From positions 560,609-624,608 of the forward strand of contig MNCI01001925.1 in the NCBI GenBank assembly GCA_015680685.1: a DNA stretch of 64,000 nt. The letters are read 5' to 3'. Shown here piece after piece: positions 48,722 to 60,900 of the stretch. The position numbers and the translations under genes were made by a program. The stretch comes from Gnetum montanum. Taxonomy: Eukaryota; Streptophyta; Gnetopsida; Gnetales; Gnetaceae. The notes beneath the pieces are model-generated. The model saw nothing but the letters and a program-made list of their open reading frames with translations. It was not told where the DNA came from and searched no databases. Every line of letters starts with the position of its first letter. Position 1 is the stretch's first letter.

Positions 48722-49479
48722 TGGATTGGCCGCCAGAGCCTCATTCTTAAGCTCAATCTAGGGAATTTGGTGCTTTTGCTACTGTGCAGGTGATGCGGAG
48801 CTCCCTTTGGCAGAAGAAATGGATTCGTTCAGCTCGGATTCATCATAGTCCTCAGGCTTGCTCATGAATTTCTATATGTAGTTGATGTCAATGTCGATGC
48901 TTTTTATCCTCAGTGGTTGTAGTCCTGGCATGAGCTTCATCTTGACATGACATCAATGGCACCGTTCCACCATATGCAAATCCTTTAAGGTACCTTGTGG
49001 TTGACAACTATGAAGTGTTTGGCCGTGACTTTTTAAAATAATTTTCATTTGTAACACTTCCAAAATGACCATTGGAAGGTCAAACCAACAAATTCATGCA
49101 TGAAGTGTCCAGCAAGGATAGGTATGCCGAAATGGCATCGAAGGAGATTAAAGCTTATGCTGCCATGGGAGTCTGAGTCTACTTTTGAGAAGTGAAGCAT
49201 TACCATCTTTGCATTTTCTTTGAGTTTGATAGAGGCAAAATCCAGCACATACAATGATGATGAGTCCAAGCACACATGTGTAATACAAAAAGGTAGCCTT
49301 TGATCCACTACTTTCCCTCATTGAACCATTTTTGCGATGTTCCATCATCATTTTTTATTTATTTGTTCTTTCAAAACCATAATTTTTGTACAGGGAAATA
49401 TAATCTATCACATGATTCATATTCATAGGGGCCACTTCCAGACATACCACCACTTGCATCCTTCAAACATTTTCCATAC
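48722..49479 (-). other. Unassigned part of the X segment
   Basis: Minus-strand frames just upstream of the HMGR match (MSKPEDYDESELN, ISSAKGSSASPAQ) have the low-complexity acidic/Ser character of the HMGR linker region and may belong to it. From 48960 to 49479 nothing is recognised. Confidence 0.35.
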
Positions 49480-50000
49480 AGTTCAATGAGTTTGTTGTTC
49501 ATCAAAACATCTGCCTTGAATTCACTGTTAACGATCTGATTACTTAAACAATCTCGTTGAGTACCAAATGCAGTTGTTCCAAATGTTCTTGTTGGTTGAT
49601 ATCATTTATAAATTTTGTGATAAATCTTCCTAAATATAGCCTCAACATGTTGTATATCAACCTCATGAAATTTTCGGGGGCATTTCTCAGGCCAAACAAT
49701 ATAACTCTCAATTCCAAGGCATCATTTGGTTTCTACAAGTTGCCTTACATTCATTACCTTCCCATACCTTATGGAGGTTAACTAAACTCACTTGTTGACT
49801 TGTACATCAATACATGTTTTTAGATCCAGTGAATGCTTCTTTGACACTAAAATAGCTAGTAGAGGACTTTCATGAACTCTGAAAAATTGATCATTTGTCT
49901 TAAACAAAACTGTATTTTCTAGTGAATCAATTAGAGAAAAACCTTTCAAACTACCAACCCAACACCTTTGAAAAGTCTTCATCCAATAAAATATTGGCAA
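49480..50000 (-). pseudogene. Ty3/gypsy RT fragment of X family
   Basis: Minus strand with frameshifts: LLAILVSKK and CIDVQVNK (the CVD-R-LNK region, about 49800), then LRVILFGLRNAPENFMRL (about 49690) and LGRFITKFINDI with QEHLEQLHLVLNE (about 49600). The YxDD catalytic motif is replaced by FIND. The sequence is not the Tat-like RT of B, C' or D; it resembles other gypsy lineages. Part of the RT palm between CIDVQVNK and LRVILFGL is missing. Confidence 0.7.
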
Positions 50001-50134
50001 TGTTTAAATCAGGGTGATGTTAGTTATATGATTAGATTCACAACCTCACAAAGCCTGCTCCATTAAATGGCCAAAATGTACTAACAGAAATGTGCGCGTA
50101 AATTGCATGACATTTAGATGGTGTGGTTCATTTG

Positions 50135-51542
50135 CTAACTCTGTAGTTGTTTCCTAACTGCTTTTATCTTTGCTGACACATAAGGATGGGGAAATTTATG
50201 ACCCTGTTCCCTCACACCACAATCTTCCTCTTCGAACGACAGTTTGACCCAAATTAAACTGTCATTAGCCACTGTTTTGGCTTGTTCTGGGGTTTGGGTA
50301 GGGGACTGGTCTTTGGGTATCTCAATTTTCAAACCCTATTCAATTTCTATGTTGTTGACAGCCTGAGGGGTCATTTCATCACCATGGATGACCACCTCCC
50401 CTCCTACGTAGGGTAGATGAATCTCCTGATGGATAGGAGATGAAACCACCCTTAGTTGAGCTAACCAAGACCTCCCTAGGATTAGGTTAAAGCCCAGCAT
50501 CTCCTCGACCACAATAAACGTTGTGTCTATGGAGAATTGGTCCCCTCCCACAAAGTTGATGTGCACTGTCCCTTTGACTTGCACCCATGCCCCATTGAAT
50601 AAATTTAGACATTACATTGTTGTAGGACTGATATGATTGATTAGGCCTAGTTATCCACTATGGGATATGGGATGACATTAGTGGTCGGCCTATCATCTAC
50701 ATGTACTCTCTGGATTCAGTGTTGGCCAACTCAGATGGTGATGAACATGGGCACTGTTGTCACCTAACCCTTTTCTGGGTCGTCTTTAATGGATTCATCA
50801 CAAAAGGTCAACAGGGAAGGCCTAGGTTTCTCAGTGGTGAGAGGAAGCATGATGGAATGAATCACTTCTTCATCCACTAGCAGGCTCTCATCCATAGGTA
50901 TGGATGTTAGCATATGAACCATGGCTTCACGGTGCTTTTGGGATGTCATTAATAAATCATATAGGCTCAACATTGTATTTTTTATTTAAGAGCCTACTTA
51001 ACCTGCGTAAAGGTGTTGAGGAGATCCCACCCACAATTTGACTGTTTGCCATCTTTTTCCTCTTCCATTCACCCTAAGAGATGGATTTCTGGAGGAAGAG
51101 TGGCATCTAGTCGAGGACTATGTTTTTTTGGACTAGTAGGAGATGGTTGCATTTGTACACCTTCGTCCTTTTCAAAAAGTGGGGTCAAGGGCACAGAAAC
51201 GAGGGGTTTATTCTTAGGAAACCCTAGCATAAGATGGTTCTTGACCATATCAGTTGTCATACCTTCTTGTCCTTTTCTATTAAGCTAAGATTGGGGGGTT
51301 GACTTGGAGGTTTGCCCCTACATAAGAGGGGAAGCTGATGGTTTTGGCACCCTAATGACAAAGGGTGCCTTAGGCATAGGTGTGGGCTAGGCCATGGTTT
51401 TATTGATGGCGGGCTGTCAAGCAATGGTCTGAGAAGGGGCTCAAAGGACAAAGGGTTGCCTTGGAGAACTCCTTGTTGGTGCTAAAGGACCCATTGTTTG
51501 GGGTGAATGAGTAGGCATTCATAACAAAAAGGGCTACTTTAG
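50135..51542 (-). pseudogene. pro: Linker and protease of element D
   Basis: The proline-rich linker (51540-51000) and protease (50973-50135). The N-terminal block MLSLYDLLMTSQKHREAMVH aligns with C'. The active-site loop VHVDDRPTTNVI (about 50700) has lost Gly. FNLILGRSWLAQL and SSPIHQEIHLPYVG follow, ending KQLQS at 50135. Stops occur near 50640 and 50767. Confidence 0.8.
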
Positions 51543-53798
51543 CTATGTTTGACCATTACCCTCTACGCCTACCACGTTCATGGTGTACCTTGCATTGTTT
51601 GCATCTAACGAGTCTTGGTACACATGCATGGCTTGCTTTTCTAGGCATGCTAGACTACTGCTGTCTAGGATGAGATCACCATGATCAATCATGTGTTGAA
51701 TGTCATCCTTCAACACCCAGCAGTAATCGGTGTCGTTACCGCATAGCTGGTGGTAGTCACAGAAATGGTCTAGCCTGAAGTGTTTGGGGACTAGTGGTTC
51801 GTTAGGCAAGCCAAAGAAGGATTTTTAAGGAGCTCACAATGATGTCTATGATGCTTCAGAGCCTCCTTGGATACCTTCTTGTGTTGAATATGGCTGGTTC
51901 CCAGTAGCTACTTCAGAAGTTCTGAAGGCTTTATAGGCAAGGATGTATACTTTGAATGATCTTTATGCTTAAATTTAGGCCTCAGCTGTGGAGGTGCTTT
52001 GGGGTGAAAGGAACTTCTTGATTGGGGCTATTTGAGCTAGTTGTCAACTCAACTAGCTCCACAGATGTTTTCTTGTTGTTGTTGTTTTTCTTCTTGACCG
52101 CCTCGGCAACCATCGCTCCTGTCATCATCATAGCTTTGCCTTTGTTCTTACCTTTACTGTGGGCATTTTTGTAGGCCACATATACCAAATCTTTGCTAGC
52201 CTCCACCATGTCTTGGATGCTCTTAGTTTGAGCAAAGGCTTCGCTAAGGGAGCGAGGAGCGAGGTAATACAACTTTGACTTAATGAAGTCATTAAATGCC
52301 CTTTTGAAAATGGCTAACAAATGAGCTTCTACGATGGGTTCGCGAATTTCATTCAAGGTTGCACTCCAATGCTGTATAAACCTTTGGACCGGCTTGAGCG
52401 GATCTTTCTTAACTCCCATAAGCAGGTCTAACATGACTTCATTTTTCAGGTTGTATTTGAAATGCATCACAAATTGAGTCAGTAACTCTTCCAAGGTCGA
52501 AATGGAAGAGCGTGGAAGTGCCTGATATCAATGTAAGGCTTTACCCATTAGGGACATGGAAAAGACATGGATTATAGTGTGTGGCCACTGCTGCAGTAGC
52601 AATGAATCTGACCTGAAAGTAACTAAGTGAGCATTAGGATCGCCTTTCCCATTGTATTTTGTAAAATGAGGAAGTGGCATCCGAGGTGGTAACAATAAAA
52701 CGGGCACTATCAGATTAATAGGATTGTCATGGTAAAAATCCATGACTTTTACTATGTCAGAACCAGTAGCCTTGAGGCATTTAACTTCCTTCATAAGAGT
52801 TTGAATAAGCTGGAAATCTTGGTCCAGACCCATGGATGGAGAGTTTGTTTGTAGAACAACGGGAGGAGCCACACTAGGTGGCAAAATAGGGATGGCTGCT
52901 GTCAACTATACCATTGGATAAGTTGTTTGTGTGGTCAGGGGCATAAATGACGATCCTGTAACAAGGTTTAGCACCCGTGGGACTTGGCTTTGATTAAGGT
53001 GAGAATGGGACATCTATGTATGATGCACAACGAGAGGCATGTTTGGAACCCACCATGCTATAGTGGTAGGCCCTGCTGCGTGAGTCGGGATGAAGGTGGG
53101 TGTCATAGGTAATTGTGACGTAGGTATCACATGTACATGTGGTGATATGGGTGCAGGTGCATGATGAGATGGATTAGGTAATTGCATCTGCTAAGGAATG
53201 ATTTGTGATGGACCATCACCCAAAAAGATAGTCAGAGAGAGAAAATGTAGGTGTGACGAGTGCAGGACTTGATTAGTATTGGATAATGTCAAGGGCGTGG
53301 TAATCATGAATAATAGATTTACACAGGATGTCTTGGAGGGAAGGGCCATGGAAAAATCAGGATGACCGCCTCCATCAGAGTGGGAGTCTAGATCATCTTG
53401 CCCGTGATGAAGCATTTCATCATAGAACAACTCCTCTAGTTTTTCTTGCGATGTCTTAGCCATCAGTATTTGATCCAAGATCCACCTTTGTTGATCTGTT
53501 AGGGGTACAGTGGTGTTGTGTGAAGGCATAAATTCCTTCCCATTGCAATACATGAACTCGTATTCTCATTTTTCTTTGAGTTCTTGTGGATACATAGGCA
53601 AGTTTGCTGCTAGTTTAGCATAGAGGAAATTGTAGTGTTCCCTGCGCTAAGCATGTTCCTTAGGCTCTTTGTTTTGAAGCCTGAGGGAATGATGTGGTCA
53701 GACCAGACTAGTTGGTGGTTCGACCACAGGAGACGTAACTTGCATGGTCTAGGATTCTCAAGGTTAGCAGTGTCAATAGCAGTGGTTGATGTAGCCAT
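51543..53798 (-). pseudogene. gag: gag polyprotein of element D
   Basis: Starts MATSTTAIDTANLENP (53798). The KTKSLRN region shows a frameshift near the basic motif. YCNGKEFMP (53550), linker, the gag core (52770-52200: FTKYNGKGDPN, ELLTQFVMHFKYNL, FIKSKLYYLAPRSLSEAF) and a Lys/Asn-rich tail follow. The finger FCDYHQLCGNDTDYC (about 51760) keeps both Cys but has His to Asn. Segment 51982-52494 is open. Stops and shifts elsewhere disable it. Confidence 0.85.
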
Positions 53799-54033
53799 TC
53801 TTTACATTTTTTGGAAGTAATGACAACAAGGACAAAGCTTGCAAAGGAAAAAGGCAAACTAAGGTAATAACCGAGGCTTTCTATCTTATAGGATTCCAGG
53901 GAATTGTCGAAGCAACCAATTTGCATCACATAACCTAGTAAACAACCATAGAGGTATTATATTTATGTCAATCGACAATGGATACAGATAGCTTACAAGA
54001 CTACCCGTAAAAGTACAGATCGGCTATGAAGGC

Positions 54034-54050
54034 CCTTCTTCTAGTGCCTA
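54034..54050 (-). promoter_or_regulatory. Primer-binding site of D, tRNA-Asn type
   Basis: On the minus strand AGGCACTAGAAGAAGGG, 6 bp after the LTR end. It is the B site with three decayed positions. Confidence 0.65.
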
Positions 54051-54056
54051 AAAACT

Positions 54057-55591
54057 GTAACAATGGAAAACGTCGATCGTTGGAAATACCGAATGGGAGT
54101 CCACATACATAGTTGTAACTCCAAATCCGTGTGAGGACCGTGCTAGAGAAGATGAATCTGAGGTTCCCTAAATGGTCTTGTTGATTAGATAGGGACTCAT
54201 TTGATCAGTAAAACCTTTGTAATAATCAGATGGCAAAAGGGTGATCCCAACAAGGAGATATAATGTTGTTAATTCTGAAAGTAATTGAAAGTGATGTGAA
54301 TGATTTAAAGCAATTGCAAAATCTATATAAATAGGATGCCAGAAATCGGATTTATAGGGAATGCAATCCCAACATCTGAGATTTAACTTATGAACAAAGT
54401 ATATTGAATACAATGATTACAGATGGACTTCGGTTTGGACAAAGCACATGCCAACAGCAAGAATGTTATTTAAAGATGAAACAAGCAAAGGTCAATCTAC
54501 CTTGTTCTAGCCAATGTGGGCACCAGAAATTCAGACTCGAGGTAGAATACCTGTTAGCCAACTATTTCTAATCAAGGGTCCTTTCCAATCACCTCTGATG
54601 TTCTCATGATCGCTGATCCTCCTTTTTCTCTCTTGCCAAACTTAAATTCTTTTTTGCCCCCCCCCCCATATGATCTTTGTTAATTGGAGCATTTATAAGG
54701 TTAGGGTCAAGAGAAAAATGTGGTTTAGATGACGCGTGTGCTGAACTTATAAGATGCCATTGACTTGACATGTTTGTGCTTGAAGTTTGCAGCGCCATGC
54801 TGCATTACGCTCTTGAAGCATAATACATCGTAAACCACTTTTTTGTCGGAGCTTTGGCAACAAACTGTTCCTTGATTACACAGAATTATGCTAGAGAGCA
54901 TGTTATGATGTATGAACTATTGATGCCTATATTACGCTATCTCTATCATTACTTGTATTATGTTGCGTCATGCTAGAACATGTTGCATAGCGTAATTTAG
55001 CATAAAATAGCAAACGTACAAAAAATTGAAGTGTTGTCACTGCACTTCCTTTGTCTTCTAATCAATCCTTTCGGGGTTCATTACGCTACAGTGTGTAACA
55101 TAGGGTAATAGGCCCCTCAATTGAAAAAACTTACTAACATATGAGGAACACTGAAGATCATCGTTTAAGCCTTGAGATTTTTGTTGGGTCAGCAAAGTCT
55201 CAATTTTTTGCCATCTCTAATGTTGCGATTGACTACCTTCTAGCATTACACTGCGTTACGCCACATTATGCTATGTTGTGTAACACTACATAATATGTCA
55301 AAAGTTAAGATTTTTCGGGACATGGAAAACTTGCAAAGTTGAATGCTTGCTATCGTTGGAAAATTCATAGATTTGAATGCTTGCCGTCACTAGGAAATTT
55401 GTAGATTTGAATGCTTGTCATTGCATACTCCTTGTCTTGTTCCATCTTCTGGAATTTATTATATTGTAAAGCATGGTATGGAGGAATAGATCTTTTAGCC
55501 AAAAAATGGAACTTTTGGAGCCGTTCCTTGTCGTAGATTCTTGCCTAAGTTGCAAGAGTTTGTTGAACCTCAAAATTTTCACGGTGTTTCA
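54057..55591 (-). repeat. 5' LTR of element D
   Basis: Starts TGAAACACCGTGAAAA at 55591 and ends GTTACA at 54057. It carries the same blocks as the 3' LTR, including the C-run (54657-54667), TATA box TTATAAATGC (minus, 54692-54697) and clusters of TTACGC/GCGTAA words (54790-55290). Confidence 0.9.
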
Positions 55592-55596
55592 TACTG
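55592..55596. repeat. Target-site duplication of D, right
   Basis: TACTG, partner of TATTG at 34904-34908. Confidence 0.7.
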
Positions 55597-55970
55597 CATA
55601 AGAGCATAACACCTGGACACCCCCAGTTATGCATTGTGTTTGCACAGTATTGCCCAAGGTCATCCAAACCCTTATGGAAGCACAAGGTCTATCTCTGACA
55701 ATGGCGATAAGGGAAATACGACAAACTACAATAGCTTAACCTGTGCAACCAGGTGTCAACGCCCAACACAATACACATCCTAGGAACAGATACAGTTGCG
55801 ACATCATAACAACGAAAATAATAATCAAGCAGGAGAGAAAAAGTGACTTACCAGGTGAGGGGAGTAGCCTCCTGTGTTTCAACCCTAGCCTTTGAAACCC
55901 GCTGCAAACTCTCCTGCACTTCATCAATCTTCACCAATTTGACATGTTTGCCTTTGATCTTTGGTGCCAT
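55592..55970 (-). pseudogene. Antisense gene of C', 5' portion with first exon
   Basis: The first exon is 55852-55970 on the minus strand, MAPKIKGKHVKLVKIDEVQE to ATPLTW, with donor GTAAGTC. It is exactly 119 nt, the same as exon 1 of D (42101-42219), and it is open. The rest, down to the D insertion, is intron-like and contains one copy of a 65-bp intronic repeat (RDRPC-like words, about 55650-55715) whose second copy lies on the other side of D near 34790. Confidence 0.7.
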
Positions 55971-56547
55971 GTTCATAATTGAATAACCTTTACAAAATCA
56001 TCTGCTCATGCCTTACTTCTACTTTTCTTCTGTTATAGCCTAATTCAAATTCATAATGTCTCTAGTCTATTTTGGGGACAAATTTCCAACTTATAAATAA
56101 ATTGGTTGAAACTAATAGTTGCATGCTCAATCAATGCGGAATTTTCTCAAAATGCAGGCATGTCAGTGTGACATGAAGCATGAAGATTGCAACATTAATC
56201 TTGTAGATATCATATAGATTACCATCTGAAAAGACCCTAAACTAATGCGTAGCTCATTGTCTCATAATCTAGTCGCATTAACTACAGTCTGCAAAAAATT
56301 CTAAATTAGCTATTTTGACACACTAGATGCGCCACGTTACACTCCCCACCATGGTTTACAGAAGTCTTACGCTGATGTCTAGGAAATTGCGGTTACCATT
56401 TTCTCACATATTACGCATATCATAATGGTCCGCTATGACCTTAAACTAGTAGCTCTTTAACACGTACCACTAAAATAAGAAAACTTTCTATCACTTCAAC
56501 AGGTCGACAAAAAAATATAACAACCTCTGTCTTTGGTGGTTTTGTAG
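55971..56547 (+). repeat. Pre-RT spacer of C' with motif copies
   Basis: Motif copies: CATCTGAAAAGACCCTAAAC (56223), CAGTCTGCAAAAAATTCTAA (56285) and GGTCCGCTATGACCTTAAAC (56427). It ends TTTGGTGGTTTTGTAG at 56547, a pyrimidine-rich candidate acceptor that D shares. Confidence 0.6.
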
Positions 56548-59500
56548 GTCAACTCGCAAATGGACGTAGCTTTACTCACACCCTTAGCCTTAACAGGCCC
56601 ATACGGGGAAATTATTAGACATCTCAATCATGCACTGATAGGAACTAACGCTTCCCTTTGTGATACAACCATAGCAACATTGGAAGTATCCTCAAATTGG
56701 CCAAAACACTTGGCCCGAACCTTAGACTTGGAAGTTTGAGATGTGACCGAGGATTCCCTCACTAACATCCCTGTGGTTAAACACAAAGGAGGAAAAAAAC
56801 TCTAAGGGTCAGCTCCCTCCTTGACCAACAGATGCAGAGCGATATATATTGAGTGCTCCAAAATAACATTACGGTGTTCACATGGTCATATGAAGATATG
56901 CTAGGTTTAGACCCAAGGCTAATACAGCACAACATAGTTTTAGACACGCACATCAAAGAAGTTAAATAGAAAGCACAGAAGATTAAGGCTAGAATCATGC
57001 TAGTAGTGCATGATGAAATAACTAAGCTATACCAGGTTGGTTTCATTCACTCGGTTGATTACGTGGACTAGGTGTTGAACATCGTCATTATCTCTAAGAA
57101 AATGGGAGGGATACGCATCTGTATAGACTTTCGTGATCCAAATAAGGCCATGATTAAAGACAACTTTCCATTACCAAGTATCGACCAACTTATCGATACA
57201 ATAGTTGGACATGTGTTACTATACTTTCTGGATGGGTTTTTAGGCTATAATCAAATTCGTATCAACCCAGAGCACCAACTGACCACAACTTTCATGACCC
57301 CCTAGGGAACTTTCTGTTATACCATGATGCCTTTTAGGTTAGAAAATGTTGGAGCAACCTATCAATGTGCTATGACATACATCTTTAGTGATTACCTCTT
57401 AGAGAGATTGAATGACTACATAGATGACATAGTTGTTAAATCTAAGAAGTTGGAAGATCACTCAGGAGACCTAGAGTTAATCCTTAAATGATGTCTCACA
57501 CACGACCTACAGCTCAACCCAAGAAAATGCATATTCAGAGTCAAAACAGGGCAGATGTTGGGGTTTGTGGTATCAGAGACTGGCATCCAAGTCAATCCCG
57601 ACAAGGTTAAAGCCATCGTTAATCTAGCACCACCTACAAACCTCAAAGAACTACGTGGGTTGTAGGGTAGGTTGCAATTTATTAGGCAGTTCATCTTGAG
57701 ATTAACAGACAAGTTACACCCTATGCAACATTTGTTAAAGAAAGGGGTTAACTTCGATGGACTAAGAACTGCCAATAAGCGTTTGACAATCTAAAGAAAG
57801 AGCTGTTACATTTGCCAACGGTCTTCCTGCCACAAAGGGATCAACCATTTTATATTTATCTAGCAATCTCAGATGTGTCTATAGCTGCGTTACTGTGCCA
57901 AAAGGGGAATGATGGGTTAGAAATGCCTATCTACTATCTAAGTCATGTTCTATTTGTGTATGAAATATGGTACAATGAAGTAGAGTGTAACTATTTGACA
58001 TTGGTTTTTGCACTCAAAAAATGCAAATACTATCTTTTCCATAGCCAGGTCAATATAATTTGAAAAAAAAATGTTCTGTGAGCCATCTCAAAAAATCTTT
58101 ATGAAAGTAGTAGGATAGCTCATTGGAAGGCCATCACAGCTGACTTCAACTTACATTATGTTGGCTAATCGTCCACCAAGGGTCAAGCGATAGCTGACCA
58201 GCTTGCAGCATCACCTATTAACGATCAAGCTACGATAGAGCCAAAATTTCCCGACGAACATGTACATAGTTTAAGCCCTGTGTCAATAGGCCTCAAAGCC
58301 ACATTATATTTTGATGGGGCTTCAACCACCAGAGGCAATAGTGCTACCATCATCATTACACTCTCCCCTGAAGACGTTCATCCATTGGCTTACCACCTAG
58401 ATTTCCCTTGTATGAACAATGTGGCAGAGTACGAGGGGCTCCTCAGGGGACTGTTAATAGCTAGAGAACTCAACATTCAACACCTGGCAATTCGAGGTGA
58501 TTCGATACTCATCATCAATCAAATCACAGGGGTCTATGCCTACAAAGCTATGCATTTGCAGCCCTACTACAATATGGCTAAAGATCTTCTGAAGCAATTC
58601 ACAACGATCGACGTCCAACATGTGTTGCATAACGAGAACACAGTTGCCGATGCACTAGCCATGCTAGCTTTAAACATGCCACCACATATGCTTGCCACCT
58701 TGCTTTCTTTAATGATGGAGTGTATACACCCTGTCATTCAAGTGGTGCAAATCTCTTCATTAAGCATGGGAGGAATGCTAGAATTGTACGACAACATTAA
58801 GACTTACCTTATGCGTGGCAAACCACCGCATGAGCTAACACCTGCACAAAAAGACGTATTACGCAAGCATGCTAGGTAATACATCATCATCGGAGATAGT
58901 ACTCTATGTAGACACTCTTTTTATGAGGTATTGTTAACCTACATTAATAATGATCAAGCACAAAGAATAGTTAGCAAAGTCCATGAGGGGCTGTGTGGAG
59001 GACACATAGCCCCATGAACCATGGTCACTAAAATTAGACACTTAGGGTATTATTGGCCGTACATGGAAAAAGACTACCTTACCAAGGTAAAGACATGTGA
59101 CACATGCCAACATTACGCAAACCTAATACATGTGTCACCAACTGAATTACACACTACATAGATCACTTGGTCATTCCAACGATTGGGGCTAGACATCATA
59201 GGCCCCATCACACCTAAATCTTCTACAGGACATAGCTTCATTATCATCGCCACTAAGTATTTCACAAAGTGGGTCAAGGCTATTCCCCTATAGAAGATCA
59301 CATCCCAACAGATTTGCCATTTTAGCTTGGACAACATAGTAACCAGGATTGGGCTTCCCATGACTATTATGACTGACAACGGGCCATAATTTAGTAGTAC
59401 CAAAACCAAATATTTCTGTAGTAATCTTGGCATCAAGCAATATTTTTCTTCACCCTATTACCTGCAAGAAAATGGTCAAGTAAAAGCAACAAAAAAGATG

Positions 59501-60025
59501 GCTATCAATCTACTCAAGAAAATGCTCAGCAGCAACAAAAAATGGTGGCATAAAAAAATCTTGTATGTGCTATGGGCCTATCATACAACATGCAGAACAA
59601 CTACTGATAGGACACCCTACAGCCTAGTCTACAGATCTAAAGCAGTGTTTCCCCTAGAAATACAAGTTTCCTCACTATGAATGGTCCTCTCCATGGTCAT
59701 AAATGAGGCTCAACAAAATGAGTCCAGGATCATGGATTTGGACTTAGTAGAGGAAAAATGCATCTAGATGCTCGATAACATCCAAAGGTATCAAGAAAGG
59801 TAGATAAAAAATCATCATCACAACCTACATCAGTGATCGATCAAGAAAGAAGACTTGGTTCTTAAGGCAGTTCATGAACCAGCGGGTAAATTCTTTGCAA
59901 GCTGGGAAGGCCCCTTCCTGGTTGTTGATGCATACAGCAAAGGAGCATTCAGGCTAGTAGACACAGATGGCAACAAACCTTCAAACCCAGTGAATCATGT
60001 GTATCTGAAGTGCTACCACATCTAA
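56548..60025 (+). pseudogene. pol: pol of element C'
   Basis: An extension (VNSQMDVALLTPLALTGPYG) leads to RT (57072-57740) with GGIRICIDFRDPNKAMIKD, FLGYNQIRINPEHQLTTTFMTP and the YIDD catalytic motif at 57417-57428. RNase H (57810-58120) is followed by archaeal-type RNase H (58280-58680: YFDGAST, NNVAEYEGLLRGL, RGDSILIINQI, ADALA), which is open and keeps Asp, Glu and Asp. Integrase has HEGLCGGHIAP...CDTCQHY (58980-59115), GLDIIGPIT (59187) and TDNGP (59374). The catalytic Glu position is Lys (59483-59485). It ends with NHVYLKCYHI at 60025. A frameshift at about 57755 and scattered stops disable it. Confidence 0.9.
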
Positions 60026-60056
60026 ACATCATATCGACTCAAATGCAACGTAATAG

Positions 60057-60350
60057 ATGTCTGCTACGACGTCAAACTAGCATTTCTTGCACCCATCCAC
60101 CATGACGCTAAACTGGAAAAGTTTTCAACCGTCCATCATGACGTGAAACTAGCAAGGTAAGCATCCATCTGCTGAGACATGAAACTAGCATAGACTTGTC
60201 CCTAGGTCACAACACAAAAATGACACCAATAGCACGATCTGCTGGGACCATAAACTATCTCTTCCACCATCTGCTACGATGTAAAACTAGCGTGCCACAG
60301 TCTGCTGAGCATTAAAACCAGCAACAACAATCTACCAGGACTTAAAAATG
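60057..60350 (+). repeat. 3' motif array of C'
   Basis: About nine units: TCTGCTACGACGTCAAACTAGCA, CCATCATGACGTGAAACTAG, TCTGCTGAGACATGAAACTAGCA and others. In the first unit TGCTA and TAGCA make perfect 5-bp inverted arms around CGACGTCAAAC. Confidence 0.85.
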
Positions 60351-60447
60351 GGACCTACTAGTAGGTAGTTCATGAAGCAAGTGAGCATAATCATTATTGC
60401 ACTACATCCCTACCAGATGAAACAGGTACTGTGTTGGAACAAACGCA

Positions 60448-60900
60448 ATGCCGCTACCCTATCGACATCCTACTGATTCCTTGGATACGCCGATAGGCAT
60501 ACTACTAACCCCTTGGAGATGTTGCTACGACAGCCACTCTGTAGTTGCAACTCCTGGGGTCAAATTCACCACTTGGAGCCCCAAGGAAACTATGGCCATC
60601 CATAGCCTTGGTGGTCTCCACCCATCGTTGCCACCAGATTCTCACTTAGTAGATTCATCTGACTGGTTCTTTGCCTAGTTGCTTGAGCAAGATGAATCAG
60701 GCTCTCGATGGTGATTTCTTGAACCACAACATCAACATAGGGATCCTTGCTTCCTGCTATGGCTCCTTCTCCATGGCCTATGCTCTCCTTTTCACTTTAG
60801 ATGGCACTTTTTTCAATAGCCTCCCTAGCGATTAAGATGATTTCTTTTGCTCTCCATTCTTTGTTATCTTTTGTAGGTTACTTGCTACAATAGCATTGAT
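60448..60900 (+). pseudogene. Small ORF downstream of integrase, C' copy
   Basis: MPLPYRHPTDSLDTP to DSSDWFFA, then a stop at 60679. Similarity to the D copy continues past the stop (EQDES, and the hydrophobic C-terminal region by frameshift to about 60890). Within the first 77 codons, identity to D is high and the frame is kept. The unknown protein family is shared with D and, weakly, B. Confidence 0.5.

Larger units (their letters stand above)
46281..50086 (-). mobile_element. X-family segment inserted in D, carrying host gene fragment
   Basis: This DNA is foreign to D, lying between its protease end (50135) and its post-protease array. Read on the minus strand it shows a gypsy RT fragment, an HMG-CoA reductase fragment, then an X-family LTR ending CAACA at 46281, all in one orientation. 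The left border is sharp because it matches the X LTR end at 4139. The right border is approximate; GAAAC (46276-46280) and GAAAT (50087-50091) could be a target duplication but the 5' end looks truncated. Confidence 0.6.
34909..55591 (-). mobile_element. Element D: complete Tat-like element on minus strand
   Basis: The 5' LTR is at 54057-55591 and the 3' LTR at 34909-36455, with a primer site, gag, protease, antisense gene (plus strand), pol, 3' array, small ORF and polypurine tract in order. It sits within an intron-like part of the antisense gene of C'. A 3.8-kb X-family segment (46281-50086) is inserted between its protease and antisense gene. Confidence 0.9.

Noticed and set aside
49440-49560. 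Pentatricopeptide-like words (ADVLMNNKLIELYGKC) on the minus strand
   Set aside because: The flanking frame carries gypsy RT motifs (FGLRNAPENFMRL, QEHLEQLHLVLNE). A single short PPR-like stretch is not enough to call a PPR gene.
46276-50091. GAAAC/GAAAT as target duplication of a complete 3.8-kb X element
   Set aside because: There is no second LTR at the right end and RT starts almost at the border, so the match may be chance; the segment is probably 5'-truncated.
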